Assembly (NCBI GenBank): GCA_026419785.1
Contig: JAODTK010004021.1
Coordinates: forward strand, 156,650-220,649
Length of the DNA: 64,000 bases
Source: Sclerodactyla briareus
Lineage: Eukaryota > Echinodermata > Holothuroidea > Dendrochirotida > Sclerodactylidae
Direction of reading: 5' to 3'
Both the position numbers and the translations under genes were made by a program. A model generated the notes under the pieces. The model saw only the letters and a program-made list of their open reading frames with translations. It was not told the origin of the DNA and ran no database searches. How positions within the stretch are numbered: position 1 is the stretch's first letter; the number at the start of each line of letters is the position of its first letter. Below, piece after piece: positions 35,830 to 47,529 of this stretch.

Positions 35830-36130
35830 TTTGCTGGTTGGGGATTCGATTGTCGGTATGTTGATCGGGAGTTCAGTCGCGTAGATAGGCGGACGCGTAC
35901 GCGTGCTGCCTTCCGAGTGCTAGGGTAGAGGACCTAAGTGGTTGTTGATAGCGGGCCTCAACAGGTGATTGGAGTTAGCGTGTGCTGTGCAGGAATGCCG
36001 TTTGTGGGACGTAGTCATTTTTCTGGGGAAGAAGGATTTTTTTTCGCTAAGGGTGGTCTTCACCTTATTGGTAAACTGGTAAAGGGGCCTCTGTGATTAG
36101 GGAAGTTGGTTATTTCTGTGTGGAAGGGTT
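35830..36130 (+). pseudogene. CR1-like LINE ORF1, SGNH/esterase-type domain
   Basis: Reads 'LLVGDSIVG.VDREFSR' at 35,833-35,880 and 'KGGLHLIGKLVKG' near 36,049-36,087. These are block I (Gly-Asp-Ser) and the final (D)GLHL block of the esterase-like ORF1 protein found in many CR1-clade LINEs. The usual catalytic Asp of the last block reads Lys-Gly here. Frames break in between. ORF2 of the same orientation follows at once, so both belong to one element. The start is uncertain; sequence back to about 35,280 may also be ORF1. Confidence 0.65.
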
Positions 36131-36259
36131 GTTAAACTTAAATGCGGGGGCGAGGGTGTCAGGTTCCATTACTGACAGGGTTGTAAATAGTAGTCCACGC
36201 CGTGGTAATAGGCGGAACAAGCTAGATACTATTAGAGATAGGCATATTAGCAAGCTGTA

Positions 36260-38180
36260 TTTCTAGAGTAGAATTATATTATTCGAAAGTATCAGGAATA
36301 AATAGTTAGTTTTACGAATTTTGGTCCAGGAACGCAAGCCTAACGTAGTTGGACTTCTTGGCTAAACAGTTTAAATTCCCTCAGCCGAAGTTCACGTCCA
36401 GGTTATGTTGCTTATAGGCAGGTCGGACAAACAATCTCCGTGGCATAGGGTGAGTTTTGTTGTATGTGAGGTCTGACTTGAATAGCATTGAGAAATCAGA
36501 TATTGGTGTTAGTACGTCAATTCTGTTTGGTATGAAATTCCGTCCAACGCTCAGGTATTCCAAAATCATTTATAGTCGGTGTTGTATGTCGTTCTCCAAC
36601 AGCTCTGAAAGCAATAACTCGCTTCCTTTCGACAAGATATTCAATTTACGGTAAGCGGCACGTTATTATGGGTGATTTCAATCATAGATATTTCTTGGTC
36701 TGATGGTAGTAGTGTAGGCGAGGGCTGTGCCTTTTTAATGTCACCCAAGATTGGTTTCCTTTCGCAGCATGTCATTTTCCTACCAGAGCATACTATTTAT
36801 TTAGATCTAGTTCGAGTAGTGATCCAGTTCCGTAACATATCGTAGAGAGTTTTGGGAAAGTTGAATGCTGTTGACTCCTGGAAGAGTTTCATTGGTAAAG
36901 TCAACCAGTTAATGGAAGTTTACGTTACTTGGAAAAGCGTCGCACTGAAAACAAGAGGCCTTCTTGAATGAAAGGGGTGTTCTGGCGTTAAATGTAAGAG
37001 ACATCTGGCGCCTTATCGTTCTACTGGTTCGTGTGATTCCAGAGGACTGATCGAGATTCGAGACTGAGGCAGATTGCCTCTATTATGAAGGATTATCTTA
37101 GTGCGTTTTTCTCTGATGTTAGAGGGAAGCAGACAGTGAAGGACATCATTGGTCCACTGTTAGTTTCCGATTCAGGCAATACAACCAGCGATAGTCAGAA
37201 GATGCTAGCGTTATAATAACTATTTTCGTCGGTATTCACACAGGAAAACTTGGATAACTTCAACGACCTCGTGGTTGGTGTGCCTCATAATACTACTTGG
37301 TAATATAGTATGTTTGGCTGATGTGATAGAGGAGAACCTGCAGAAGCTCAGAAGTGGTAAAGCTCCTTGTCCGGATTGAGTTTACTGGTACCTCCTGAAT
37401 TTTGCTGATCAATTGTCCATTCCATTAGCTATTATTTCAAATAAAAACTGTGAAGCTGTGTACGGATGATTAGAGGGAGAGCAATGGTTTCTCCAAAATA
37501 GGGAACAACGAGGATCCTCAATGGACGGTCGTCTCTTTGGCAAAAGGTCACTAGTGGTGATTCCCAAGGATCGGTTCTTGGGCCTTTAGTTCCTTGGTCA
37601 TGACGATCTCGAAGATTCAGGCATTCCAGAGGTAAAAAGTTTGCGGACGTACCGAGTTGTATCGGGAGGGCTTGCCTTCGAACGATTGATGTTTCACAAT
37701 TTTCCAAAGGGGCATGGTATAATCTCCATGTCGCGATTGGCAATGTTTTTAATGCCGATGAGTGCAAAGTAATACATGTTGGTTTCCACGAATCGCAACG
37801 CTTCTTTCAAGTTAAAAGGGGCAAAATGTTCATCAGGTGAAAGTCAGAAAAGGGATCTCGGTGTTCATCTTTATTCTCCTTTGAAACCTTCTAAGCAGTG
37901 TTGCTGAGGCTGCGAGGAAAGGTACTGGATTCTTAGTTGACTAGACGGCAATTTCATTTCCTTGATAAAGAATTGTGTCAGCTGTTAAGCAGCTAGTGAG
38001 AACTCACCTGGAGTATTCTGTCACAGTATGGAATCCATATTTCTCGAAAGACAAGCAGGTAAATGAAAACGTTCCGCGGAGGGCCGCTAGATTAATTCAC
38101 TGTCTAGGAGTACCTCACGCGAAAGATGGAGCTGAGACAAATTCGAGGTGATTTGATTCAGGTTTTTAAAATTGATCATG
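36260..38180 (+). pseudogene. CR1-like LINE ORF2: endonuclease plus reverse transcriptase
   Basis: Across several frames the order is complete. The APE endonuclease starts near 36,262 ('LYYS..SGIN', with a 'PNVVGL' block), then 'LYVRSDLN', 'VIMGDFN' (36,662-36,682, the metal-binding GDFN block) and 'FLSQHVIF'. The linker carries 'FSSVFTQENLDNF' (about 37,220). RT follows with 'LRSGKAPCPD' (about 37,345), 'GSVLGPLVP' (37,568), 'KFADV' in place of FADD (37,637), 'NADECKVIHVG' (about 37,752), and a C-terminus with 'LVRTHLEYSVTVWNPYFSKD' (37,993) and 'RRAARLIH' (about 38,080). Loss of the second catalytic Asp and multiple stops mark it as dead. No 3' microsatellite tail was recognised. Confidence 0.85.
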
Positions 38181-38199
38181 GATCGAGGGCCTTTTCTTC

Positions 38200-40400
38200 C
38201 ATATTTTTTTTAGTTTCTCAAAGTACCACCAACAGTTGATGCCATATAGAAGCATTGGATCACTACGGATAACGTTTAATTGAATTCCTCGTTGCATCAA
38301 AACATATGAATGAACACCTTCTTCATTCATTGTGATAATTGGAGACAAAGTTGTGCCAAACAGTGAAAATGGTTGCCATTTTGGACGCCATCTTGGATTT
38401 AAAAGTTTCCACATCTGGGAATTTCGGGGAGTTTTAGTATGTGATTATAATTTTTCTGAACCTGTGTTGAAAAAAATCTGGCTTGTTACCAGACATGTCC
38501 ATCTATATATAATGTTCTGGCCTATGGGTAGGGGTCATTTGCATCAAGCTCGTGGTGAAGAACGTTGTTGTAGATTGAATTCGGAAAGTATTTCTTCTCG
38601 TGAGAGTTATTAATGATGGGAATATCCTTCAAAGATTTGTTTGGTCTGTCTAAGAGAGTGAAGGCGAGTTTTAAAAAACAGTCTTGATTATTTTCAAGAA
38701 TTGTGGGTGAATCTTTAGGCATCTGGGTTGTTCTTCTCTTTTGGGATGTTTTAGCTTCGGGGCCTCTCGTGAGGATTTTATCATTCCTGACCCCTTTTCA
38801 CTAAACTCAACTTCGCAATGGCAAGCATCCCGTCCTTGTTGGTGCAGTTATATAAGCTGCACAGCTGACCATCTTGTCGTTTCTGGGGATGCTTTTAAAT
38901 TGTCCTCAGGTCCACCGAGTGTAGCATGACTGCATAAGCAATTTGTATGATGCCAACGACTGTGATTTCGTGTTAGTGATTTTGTTGCTTCCAAACATTT
39001 TCACTTAGAATTTTCGTTTGATCTCTGATGGCTTCTATTCTATTATGAGGTTTTGTATAGGTTTGATGATCGTATTCTCTATTTACTAACAAATCATATT
39101 GTATTTATATAATCACAATAAGAGTTACCCAGGATACCTGACGTACGCTGTCAATAGCAATTGACACGTAGGCGTCCACTTTTGGTTGTTTTCCTCCTCC
39201 CCCGACATTCAGCGGTGATCATGCAGCTCGCTGATTGCAACACAGAGCATATCCGCTTCCGTATAAAAAATTCAGGTCTGTGATCAACGCAAACGAACAA
39301 AAAATGAACGAATTATTTTTTTTCTCTTTGGATATAATGGATTTTCTTTCATTCCCCCCATTGCAAGTAGTACATACTTCCATGTAAACGAAAGCTATAC
39401 CATATCAACAACACTTCCTGGGCCGGGTCAACATTTTTCAAATAAATAAAAATTGGCATTTCGAGTATTGTATAATATTGTGTAATATATATCCCTATAG
39501 GAAACAGGATCGTCAAAATTAAATGCAATGCAACAGATCCAAGAGTCAACTCATTCCTCCACCTGACTGATTTTGAAAAATATTACTGGTGAAATCCGGA
39601 GAACTCACGTTTTTTTTTAACGAGAAATTAAGTATGAAAATAACGTATCAACAGCAGCGTGCTATCCCATCTCCATCCTAATTGCCAATCGACGGACAGT
39701 CGACGGTCCTTGTGGATCTAGCGCCCGCCCTTCGAACCCCAGGCCGGGACAGGGATCTAATTCTCTGGGAACGGTTATTGAATTACTCATTATAGTGCAA
39801 TTCGTGGTCGAGACATGCCAAAATACGATAAGCATGTGGAAAATGTTTCAGGTATTATTCACCCCATATAATGAGTAGTCCTATAGTAGTCTGTTCAGCT
39901 TCCTTGTAAGGTACGCGTCACGAACCTAACAATAGTAATCCTGGCATGAGCATCATTATATGCATGTGCAAAACCCAGGACAAAATGTCATGGAGCCTCT
40001 ACATCGTCATAATACAATTATCCCACCAAATTCGTATTTAACTTCTTCAACGTCATGTGTTGTGCAACAGTGTACGTTTGGCTCTATTTCAAAGGGAAAA
40101 TATGAAGTTTTATTGTAGAAACAATAGCCAAATTATTCCTAATCGTCTGCAACGGAACAACGCATCCCTGAGAATCCTCCCCGATTTCCATATATAGTAA
40201 TAAGCGTATTGAATAAAAGAAGTAATATCTTAGTTTATTAATGTATTAGAACCACTTCGTAAATATGCTTTCCTGTTTTAATCACATTTATAACATAACA
40301 TAACATCATTTTCGTGAATCAGTGTTCCAGTAAAACTAAGAATTTTTCAACAGATTTGCTCATTCCTGAAACGACTCAACGTTTATAAGTCTTGAATAAA
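38200..40400. other. Anonymous sequence
   Basis: No gene recognised. Around 38,360-38,400 a 'ggttgccattttggacgcc' stretch resembles words common in dispersed animal repeats. Confidence 0.35.
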
Positions 40401-40401
40401 A

Positions 40402-40833
40402 TTGTGGCGGTGGACTGGTTGTCATACACGCATGAATCAACCCCGGACAATGCTCTACTGGAGCTCCCATGCAGAACACAAGTCAGTGTGGAGCTCTGTT
40501 GCTATGCCTGACAGCGCCCTCACTCACAGTATTGTTCTAGCGACAAGCTCTGATTTGGGGGTGGGCGACATGATTTGCCTTTTGGTCAGATATTCGAATG
40601 CTGCGTTTGACAGTCCCTCTATTCGAAGCCTAACATTTTTATTGGCGCTGTTTGCACATCACATATGTTGTCTCTCCGTGCCCTCCGTAATGGATGGCTG
40701 CAGGGTAACACGCAATGACGAAATGTCTGAATCTTGCACTATGGCATGCTATCATTACTATGAAGCGACAAAGGTACCGATATCCCACTTCATGTTGTGG
40801 ACTGGATGGTGGAAATATCCGAATTCTAAATAA
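40402..40833 (+). CDS. Hypothetical open frame, 143 aa
   Basis: An uninterrupted frame, unusual in this indel-rich window, starting at ATG 40,402. The middle, 'SIVLATSSDLGVGDMICLLV' then 'FDSPSIRSLTFLLALF', faintly recalls the last strands of C1q/TNF-type jelly-roll domains (hydrophobic strand, GD turn, strand, TF..L), but the match is too weak for a call. The N-terminus has no signal peptide. It may be one exon or chance. No clear splice partners were seen. Confidence 0.2.
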   Translation: MWRWTGCHTRMNQPRTMLYWSSHAEHKSVWSSVAMPDSALTHSIVLATSSDLGVGDMICLLVRYSNAAFDSPSIRSLTFLLALFAHHICCLSVPSVMDGCRVTRNDEMSESCTMACYHYYEATKVPISHFMLWTGWWKYPNSK

Positions 40834-41049
40834 ATGTTATTGCCACATGTTACTGGGGTATCAAAATGAAATGACCACTGTGCGTTAGTTAGATCCAATG
40901 TACTGATGTATGGTCTACATATCTTCTTTTTCCTTTTATCACACATGTGACATGAGGAGGCCCACCCATAATTGCCCCGCAAAGAGGGGCAACCCTTATG
41001 CACAAAAGACTATAAAAAAAGAGGAAATATCCAGCCTATCAATTCTACA

Positions 41050-41560
41050 CTTCAACAGCTGGAGATTGTAGGACTCCGGGAACCATCTTGCAAAAGGACG
41101 GGACTTCCATCATGCACATTGCGATGGAAAAAGGACCGAGCGTAGATTTCTAGTGCGATGGCGAGCAGTCGCAACCGAAAAGGTGGGCAAGAAGAAGTGG
41201 AACGAGTTAAGGCGAATTCCCTAGTTCGAAGGAGCACTGAATAATGAAAGTAACGTAAAGAATACAGAATACTGATCTCCGAGGGGGAACGGGGTGAAAC
41301 TAAAATCAGAAGAGTATAGCAAGTGGATGGTCGCCACTGATATTAGAGGCTAATACCTTCCTCTGTTACAATCCCGTATACCGAGTGCCGAAGACGAAGC
41401 CCCCCAAGATATGGCACCCATAATCCACGGTGGAACGAATTTGGGTTCTGTAAAAGCAGAGTAACTGATGAGAGGTGAAGTAATTTCTGGCACGAAAAGA
41501 AAACCAACTTTCCTGGAAGCCTTGGTTGAACTTTATATGAGAGTCCAAACTGGTGATTTC
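41050..41560 (-). pseudogene. LINE reverse transcriptase C-terminal fragment
   Basis: On the - strand, near 41,500-41,370 it reads 'FRARNYFTSHQLLCFYRTQI' followed by 'RSTVDYGCHILGG'. This is the C-terminal block (R-A-x-x-Y-F-T..L..LY..QIRP.M(E/D)Y..H..GG) seen in jockey-like LINEs. Further on, 'FIIQCSFELGNS' and 'LLLAHLFGCDCSPSH' fit the following region in shifted frames. RT core motifs are absent, so the copy is 5'-truncated. Confidence 0.6.
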
Positions 41561-41654
41561 CATACCAGAATATAAGTGAAGCAGACTGCAGGAGGACCCG
41601 ATCGGCCATGGAACAAAACAAGGGGACGGTTCGCGGAATCGTAAATTCCGCAAA

Positions 41655-41840
41655 TTTTACCTCCAGTGACCTCGAATTATTGCCATTAAAGTCCACACTC
41701 ACCAAGTTTCTTGTAAATCGGGCAAACCTCATTTTATTGACGACCTCGACTTCTAGTGACCCTGGAATTATCGTCATGATTTTCAGTCTTTCAGAAGTTT
41801 CGTGTGAATCGGACGAACTCATTTTTTCGCGGAAAATCTG
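41655..41840 (+). repeat. Two ~85 bp tandem units with CTCGA/GACCT words
   Basis: 41,660-41,740 and 41,748-41,835 share 'tagtgacc.tcgaattat.g.catgatt' type words, 'aagtttc.tgt.aatcgg' and 'cgaactcatttt'. Similarity is modest. Confidence 0.55.
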
Positions 41841-42699
41841 CAAATAGAGGGCAGCACTCATGACATGAAGCCCACTCCGGACCCCTCCGATAGGTTCCCC
41901 TCGAGCGAATATGTGTGCCAAGTTCAAGATCAATCGGATGACGACGTCAATTTCTCTCGTGGTGGACGCGGATGCTGCGGTTCACAGCGAAAGCAAATCC
42001 ATAAAACCCTGAAGTACAGGGGATATACTAGGCAGGTTGTGTTGAAACGGAAAACGAAACGCTTTGTTGATAGCAATGGACCTCCTACTTGACCAGTTGA
42101 CCAAACCTTAGTGCTCGTCACAGCATAGGTATGTAAGGAATTGTGGGTAGTCTATATTGGTATCAGTAACTTTCGACTTTTAGTTTGGGCAAAAATTACG
42201 TAGCCGATCCGATATTCACCCTCCCTCCCCGTTCCCCGCTCCCCTCACCCAAAATCAGGTCTGCGGTTGTGCGATATGGCACTACGTCATGTCGAAGGTC
42301 ATTTTCTTCAACACTTTGCCCCAGCCGCCCCTCCTAGATGAAGTGAGAATGCATAATAGCGCAGATCCAGGCTGTCCCTTGGCCGGGGCCCATCCTATGC
42401 GGGGCGGAAAACAATCGGGCCAAAAGACAACACAGCGAAAAAAATATATATATGGGCCAAAACAACATTAACGCGCCACAGAATGAACACTCCCCCCGAG
42501 ACACAAAAGATACAGCGAAACAAACGATAGTCCCCGGCAATAGACAAAATACACTCGCCACAAACAAAGGACACAGGGACATGCACGCCGAACGAACGAC
42601 AGACACGGGAAACGAACGAGAGACAGTGCCGCGTCCAAAGGCTGAACAGAGGGCGGTCTTTACAATAATTTCGACACCCGCGCGCATCTATCGACCGCC

Positions 42700-42870
42700 A
42701 TCAATATGGTGGATACCGGGTTCCTTCCAATTCCATTGCCTCATCGAGCTACTTGCATCTGTTTTCCCCGATCTTGACAATCCCGGTAAAGTGGGGAATC
42801 TTATAGTTACCGACTTTTCAAAGCATTTTCGATTCATCGATCCACAACAACCTGTTGAGTCGATTGGTTG
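42700..42870 (+). pseudogene. Possible LINE reverse transcriptase fragment
   Basis: In one frame it reads 'LIELLASVFPDLDNP' then 'KVGNLIVTDFSKHFRFID'. This matches the RT block in which family members have 'LDNP..VGNLI.TDFSKAFD.IDH'. Neither upstream nor downstream RT motifs were clear, so this is a small remnant. Confidence 0.5.
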
Positions 42871-42978
42871 TGGGTCCGGCAGGAGCTCTGTTCCCATGTC
42901 AAATGCCACCCGCACGTCAATGGTGGGGATGGAGCAGAGCAAAACGTGGGGAAGCTGCTAGATGAAGGGGACCAAACA

Positions 42979-44260
42979 TCAGTGTCTTTTTGTTTTTTGT
43001 TTTACATCCGGATACGATTTGCTGAGTGCCTGTGTCTTACCGCGGCTGTAAGTGAACGATGATTCTAGTGTCCGCCTTCCCGTGTGTACATTCCTCCATG
43101 AGCTCACCCTTGTACCTTCATAAATCACTGTTGTACTTCCCAATTGTTCCCCTCCCATTGATTTGCCCTTTTGATTCACGTTTATGGAGAGACATGAATG
43201 TACTTCTTCCCATATGGTCTGGGTGAATTCGTGCGTACGCCTGAAGCCACGCTTCGCCCCGATGGACCATTTGATGCTACTGAGTGGATACTTGTCCCAC
43301 ACCTGATCCAGTCGCTGAACTCCTCGCATTCCGCGGCAGATGAAGGTCATTTTCGAATGTAATTGCACCAGCAGCCGGTATTACATGGACCATGCGTCGC
43401 CGTCAAAGGTTTTGCAATGAAACTGTCCCGGCGGCTCTTCTTGTCCCTCGACTTAGCTGCTGTTGTTCGTAGTATGGGTTAGAAATAATGACTGGTTCTC
43501 GTGGCAAAAGAATACAACAGGGTCACATTCTCGCAACTGGTCTGCGATGTAGAGACGATTGAAGAGACTAACGTCGTTCTGGAGAGCAGCAATTTTCCAG
43601 TTTTCGGATCTCTCTTCACCTTCTGTGGCGTCTTGGACTGTTGGGGAGAGGGAGTGAATTCTTCTTGATTGGTCCATGGGGGAATCCTGTTTTTTTTAAT
43701 ATAGACCTCCAGCCTGGATGCGTGAAAATGCTTGGAACCAATTGCCTCGATTTGCTGATTTTTTTTCACAACTGATTCGTCAGTACAGTCGCGAGAGTGG
43801 AAAACAAGCAAGTCGTCATGATCGGCAATGAAAGGATTACCGTATACACGGATCATCTGAACCAGACTTTTGGTTTCCTTCCGGAAAGTCGTTTGCACTG
43901 ATGGACCTTTATCATAACGCTGATAGTATCATCTTCGGATAGGTACCGTACTCACTCTCGAACTGTGTTAGTAGCCTTGCTCACTCGGGACCTGCTATCA
44001 ACCATCGTCGTAAAGCGTCTTCTCTGTCAGACCAATGGCACCACCCTTGCCCCTCACCTGGACGTTTTCTTGTTCATGAATTCGATCGATTGGTAGTGCG
44101 GAGAGCCTCTTCTGTGTTTTGTTCACCACCAAGAGCCGCCGGAATGATTCTGCAAGAGAAGTTGGCACAGACTGCAATTTCAAGGTGAATGGAAAACCCA
44201 ACATGGCCCAAGAAGAAGAGTAACATCAAATTTTGACGAGACTCAGATCGATCATTATCT
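42979..44260 (-). pseudogene. Broken copy of a multi-copy uncharacterised invertebrate protein family
   Basis: Read on the - strand with frame changes. It starts with 'LPIDRIHEQENVQVRGKGGA' then 'IGLTE' (44,100-44,020), then 'SVQTTFRKETKSLVQMI' and 'GNPFIADHDDLLVFHSRDCT' (about 43,898-43,770). Next come 'IAALQNDVSLFNRLYIADQ' then 'VVFFCHENQS' (about 43,600-43,490), 'RLDQVWDKYPLSSIKW' then 'KRG' (about 43,320-43,250), and 'NVNQKG' near 43,170. From memory, this order (HEQ-N..GG..GLTE; GNPF..S.DLL.LD; LFSRLYIACQ.R; HEN; R.D.V.D.Y...S.K) is that of an unnamed family found in many copies in cnidarian, mollusc and deuterostome genomes. Its C-terminus has an HEEADTR acidic motif that is not readable here. 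The multi-copy habit suggests a mobile-element origin, which is inference. The sequence upstream to 44,751 may contain the damaged N-terminus. Confidence 0.6.
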
Positions 44261-44299
44261 CTGTACGTAGTACGATGTCCCAATACTGAGAAGTAGGAA

Positions 44300-45500
44300 T
44301 CTTTGGCATATTATTCCGCCAAACTTACAGCGATATGCTGTGACCTGGTGGTGCATGTCGTGTGCGAGTTACATGCGTGACTTTGATGAATGAGTTCGCA
44401 GAACCAGATGATACTATGCCAGACTCTGCTCGTGCTACAGTCCAACCACTCTGACCCAAGAAGTCTCCCAGTGCTGTCCTAGGTTTTCCTTTCCTCCGAA
44501 TGAATCCCTAACATGATCTGGACTCCTCCTTTTCGAGTTTCAGGTCCAGGTAAAAATCGGGCAGTCACACGTGAGGACTGGAAAGACCAGGGATGAGGTA
44601 CTCCGTGATCGCCTTCAGTGTGTTCATAGCATTGTTGGTCATAGCTGGAGATCTGCCTCCTCTTGAGTAGAGTGAAGACCAACCAAAGCCGGCGAGTCAG
44701 GTATGGGGGAATACTGAGATGAGTGGTAGGTAGCCCATGATATGAATGCAAGCTGAATCAATTGCTTCATCACTGGAACCTGTGGTACACTTTGAAAGTA
44801 TTTGACGGTTTCAGATGAACTGGCTCAACAAAACTGAACTATTCTGGAAGGTGTGCTTTGTCACTTGCACTTCAAATATGGAAAAAGGTAATACAAAAGG
44901 GATCAGAATAAACACTCTGAAGTGTTTCATGGAGATATATGAACTTCTTAATGACTTCATTCACATTATGGATTAGACGAGACAGCAACTTTCTTTATCC
45001 GCATAAACTTTGTGATTGAAAGAAATTCCCTCAAAAATGAAATACCAATACCTTCAAATTTAGAAGGGGAAATAATGTTGAATAAATTCCCAGGATCTAT
45101 TTAGACCTCCTATAGGGGCATAGTAGGGGCAAAAACCTTCAGTACTGCATACACAACTCCGAAATGAGGGACCAGCGGCGACCAATGTATTGCGAATATA
45201 CTATGACGTCATTATGACGTCATAAAATACCCTTGCCAAAGTCAGATCGTTTGAAGCCGTCCAAAATTTTGATTCGTGGACCTTGAGGAAGCTTTGATGA
45301 AAAATGGCACTATTGTCACTCGTGTCACGTTTTCCGATTTTTCTGTCACTAAGAGACCCAACTAATGTGCATGCTCGCAAGAAGATGTTCTTCCATACTG
45401 TTCTTCACGGTAAGTGTAAAAATTGCGATTGTGCGATATCTTTCATGAAATATAGCCATTATTCATTACCACAAGAGGTGGCGTTATCGTAGAAAGTGCT
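44300..45500. other. Anonymous sequence with paired CRE-like sites
   Basis: No gene recognised, apart from a possible damaged N-terminus of the previous entry up to about 44,751. Two TGACGTCA palindromes are listed separately. Confidence 0.35.
45204..45222. promoter_or_regulatory. Two TGACGTCA (CRE-like) palindromes, 11 bp apart
   Basis: TGACGTCA at 45,204-45,211 and again at 45,215-45,222, start to start 11 bp, about one helical turn. This is the full binding site of CREB/ATF bZIP factors. No promoter or gene start is visible nearby, so function is unproven. Confidence 0.3.
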
Positions 45501-45509
45501 AATCCAGTC

Positions 45510-47128
45510 CCTAAAATCCGAGCCGGGGTTCAGATAGGCCAGGACAGTAATGAATAGGATCCCAATGGATGAAGCCTACCAAAGGCTTCAATATTAAAAA
45601 AAAAAGGCGCACCCGGAATGTTATGTTATTGAGATCTAAAATTAACCTAATATTTCCTCCAATGAAACGCCCTTTCATGAATCCCGTTTGTTCACAACTA
45701 ATAAATTCATTCGAATATCTCTTTATACGATTTGCTATGCATTTGGAAGCTATTTTATAATCTGTCTCAAGAGAGCAATAGGCCGCAATACTTTCAAAAA
45801 TTACCATCCTTATCAGGCTTTGAAATAAGTGTAATATTTGCACGACCTTGTTTATCAGCGGGATCCTTCATCGAATGAACAGTTCAGAGAATTCGCAACT
45901 AATTTACCGATATCATCCCAGAAACGTTTATAAAACCCTCGACAGAGCTGGATTTTATTCGAAGCTGATATGTTAAAAAGAGACTCGGAACATTCTCCGA
46001 GACTCGAATGACCCTCGCAGTCCAAAAATCCTGCTCTGAAAGTTCAGTATGCTCAAACGTGATAGAGTAGAAGAATTGAGCGGCGGAGACGGTATAGTCC
46101 CGAGTATAAAGACCCCTATAAATCGGCATTGCCTCACGTAACATCTCATCAGAATCCGAGATGACTTCATTTTCGTGAAGTGGTGATGGTGGTCACATTT
46201 TTATCCTCCTCTCCAGTTCAAGAAATAGCTTGTACTCCCCCCCCCCCTCTCAACCACCGAGCTCTCGATCTGATGAACATTCCATTTAATTTAGCGTCAT
46301 AAATTGACACTGATCAAACCCTGGATTTGATGAAATAGTGTTATTGATTGTCGAACGAATCAATTCAACATAACGAGGGTCTTTAAAGTGAAAAGTGTTA
46401 AACTTCCGAGACCCTTACCGCGTATCTGTCCAACCATAATTGAAAGACTGACACTGGAATGGTCTGTTTCAACAATTGGCACACAGCTGAATCTAACCGA
46501 TCCTTTCAACTGATTCAAGATAAGAAGTCTACAATGAATAGACGGATCTACGCTAGAATGCCAAGTATACTGCATAGTCTTGGGGTTTCGCTCCCGTCAA
46601 ATATCAATGGGATCGTGATTCTGTGATGCCCTAATCACCTCTCTTTGAACGTTAAATCGAGTACGAGGATTCCCAACTGTTCTATCCGAATCTAAATTCA
46701 TAGCAAAATTGGAATCTCGTCCCCATATGATGGGGGCCATGCCCAATTGAAATTATATAATATTATCAATAGACTTGAAAGTTTGGGTATTGTCATCATT
46801 TGACCCATATACATGGATCAAAATCAGATCGGTATCATTGACATTAATATATAAAACAATGAAGCGTCCATAAATGTCATGAAATTCTTCCATAAGGGAA
46901 CATTGAAAATTCGAATTTACAAGAATAGCTACACCTCTGCTAATATTGGTACGGTTGAAATAAAAAAAAATACTACCACCCCATCCATGCAACCAATATG
47001 AATAATATTCCGATGTAGAATGGGTTTCCTGTAGCAAGATTAAATCATTGTTATGAACATGAAAGTATGTGAATATTCCATTCCCTCATACCACGAGTAT
47101 TCAAGTCACATATTTTAATCAAACTCAT
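45510..47128 (-). pseudogene. Tx1/L1-like LINE ORF2, endonuclease and first part of RT
   Basis: The start chosen is ATG at 47,128, which opens 'MSLIKICDLNTRGMREW', the usual first strand of an APE endonuclease. 'LLQETHS' (Glu active-site block) lies near 47,040, 'WLHGWGG' and 'SRGVAILVNSNF' near 46,980-46,905, and the 'ETDHSSV' (SDH block) near 46,470. After linker blocks ('NEVISDSDEMLREAM', 'IYRGLYTRDY', 46,160-46,090) the RT begins: 'ITLISKPDKDGNF' (about 45,815), 'TDYKIASKCIANRIKR' (about 45,760), 'EQTGFMKGRFIGGNIRLILD' (about 45,690) and a damaged 'DFEKAFDSIHW' (about 45,575). It then stops, so the RT catalytic core and the 3' end are missing. Frame changes are frequent. Its ORF1 lies at 48,029-48,581, separated by a foreign + strand LINE fragment. 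Confidence 0.85.
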
Positions 47129-47529
47129 AACACAGCTTTGCAAGGAAAATACTAAAATGTGATTTCAACAAAGTACATTTTTCTCTTAGATTTTCATCAA
47201 GATGAAAGTCTTTTGCTATGAAATTTATCGAGATGGATAAAAAATGAAATAAAAGCACAACCGCGTCATACGGATCTTGGTGACAACTGTGAAGGTCATC
47301 CGTCGGTGACCACAGAAGAACAGGCAGAAAAACCAGGCTGGTCATACCTTACGACCAGAGCGCCATTGATAGCCTGTCGTGAAAGTGTGTCTGCCGGAAT
47401 GTTCTATAGTAATGTCAGTAAGTAGATGCCATATTATATTGCGTCTAGGTTGTGAATACGTTGGGTTTCCCAGTAGAATCTCTCCACTTCTCAGATGTGA
47501 ACCTCAAACTCCCCCCCCCCCCTCTACTC

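Noticed and set aside
42452-42961. 169-codon + strand frame as a gene
   Set aside because: The N-terminal half is low-complexity polar sequence, and only a short RT-like block is recognisable. Reported as a fragment only.
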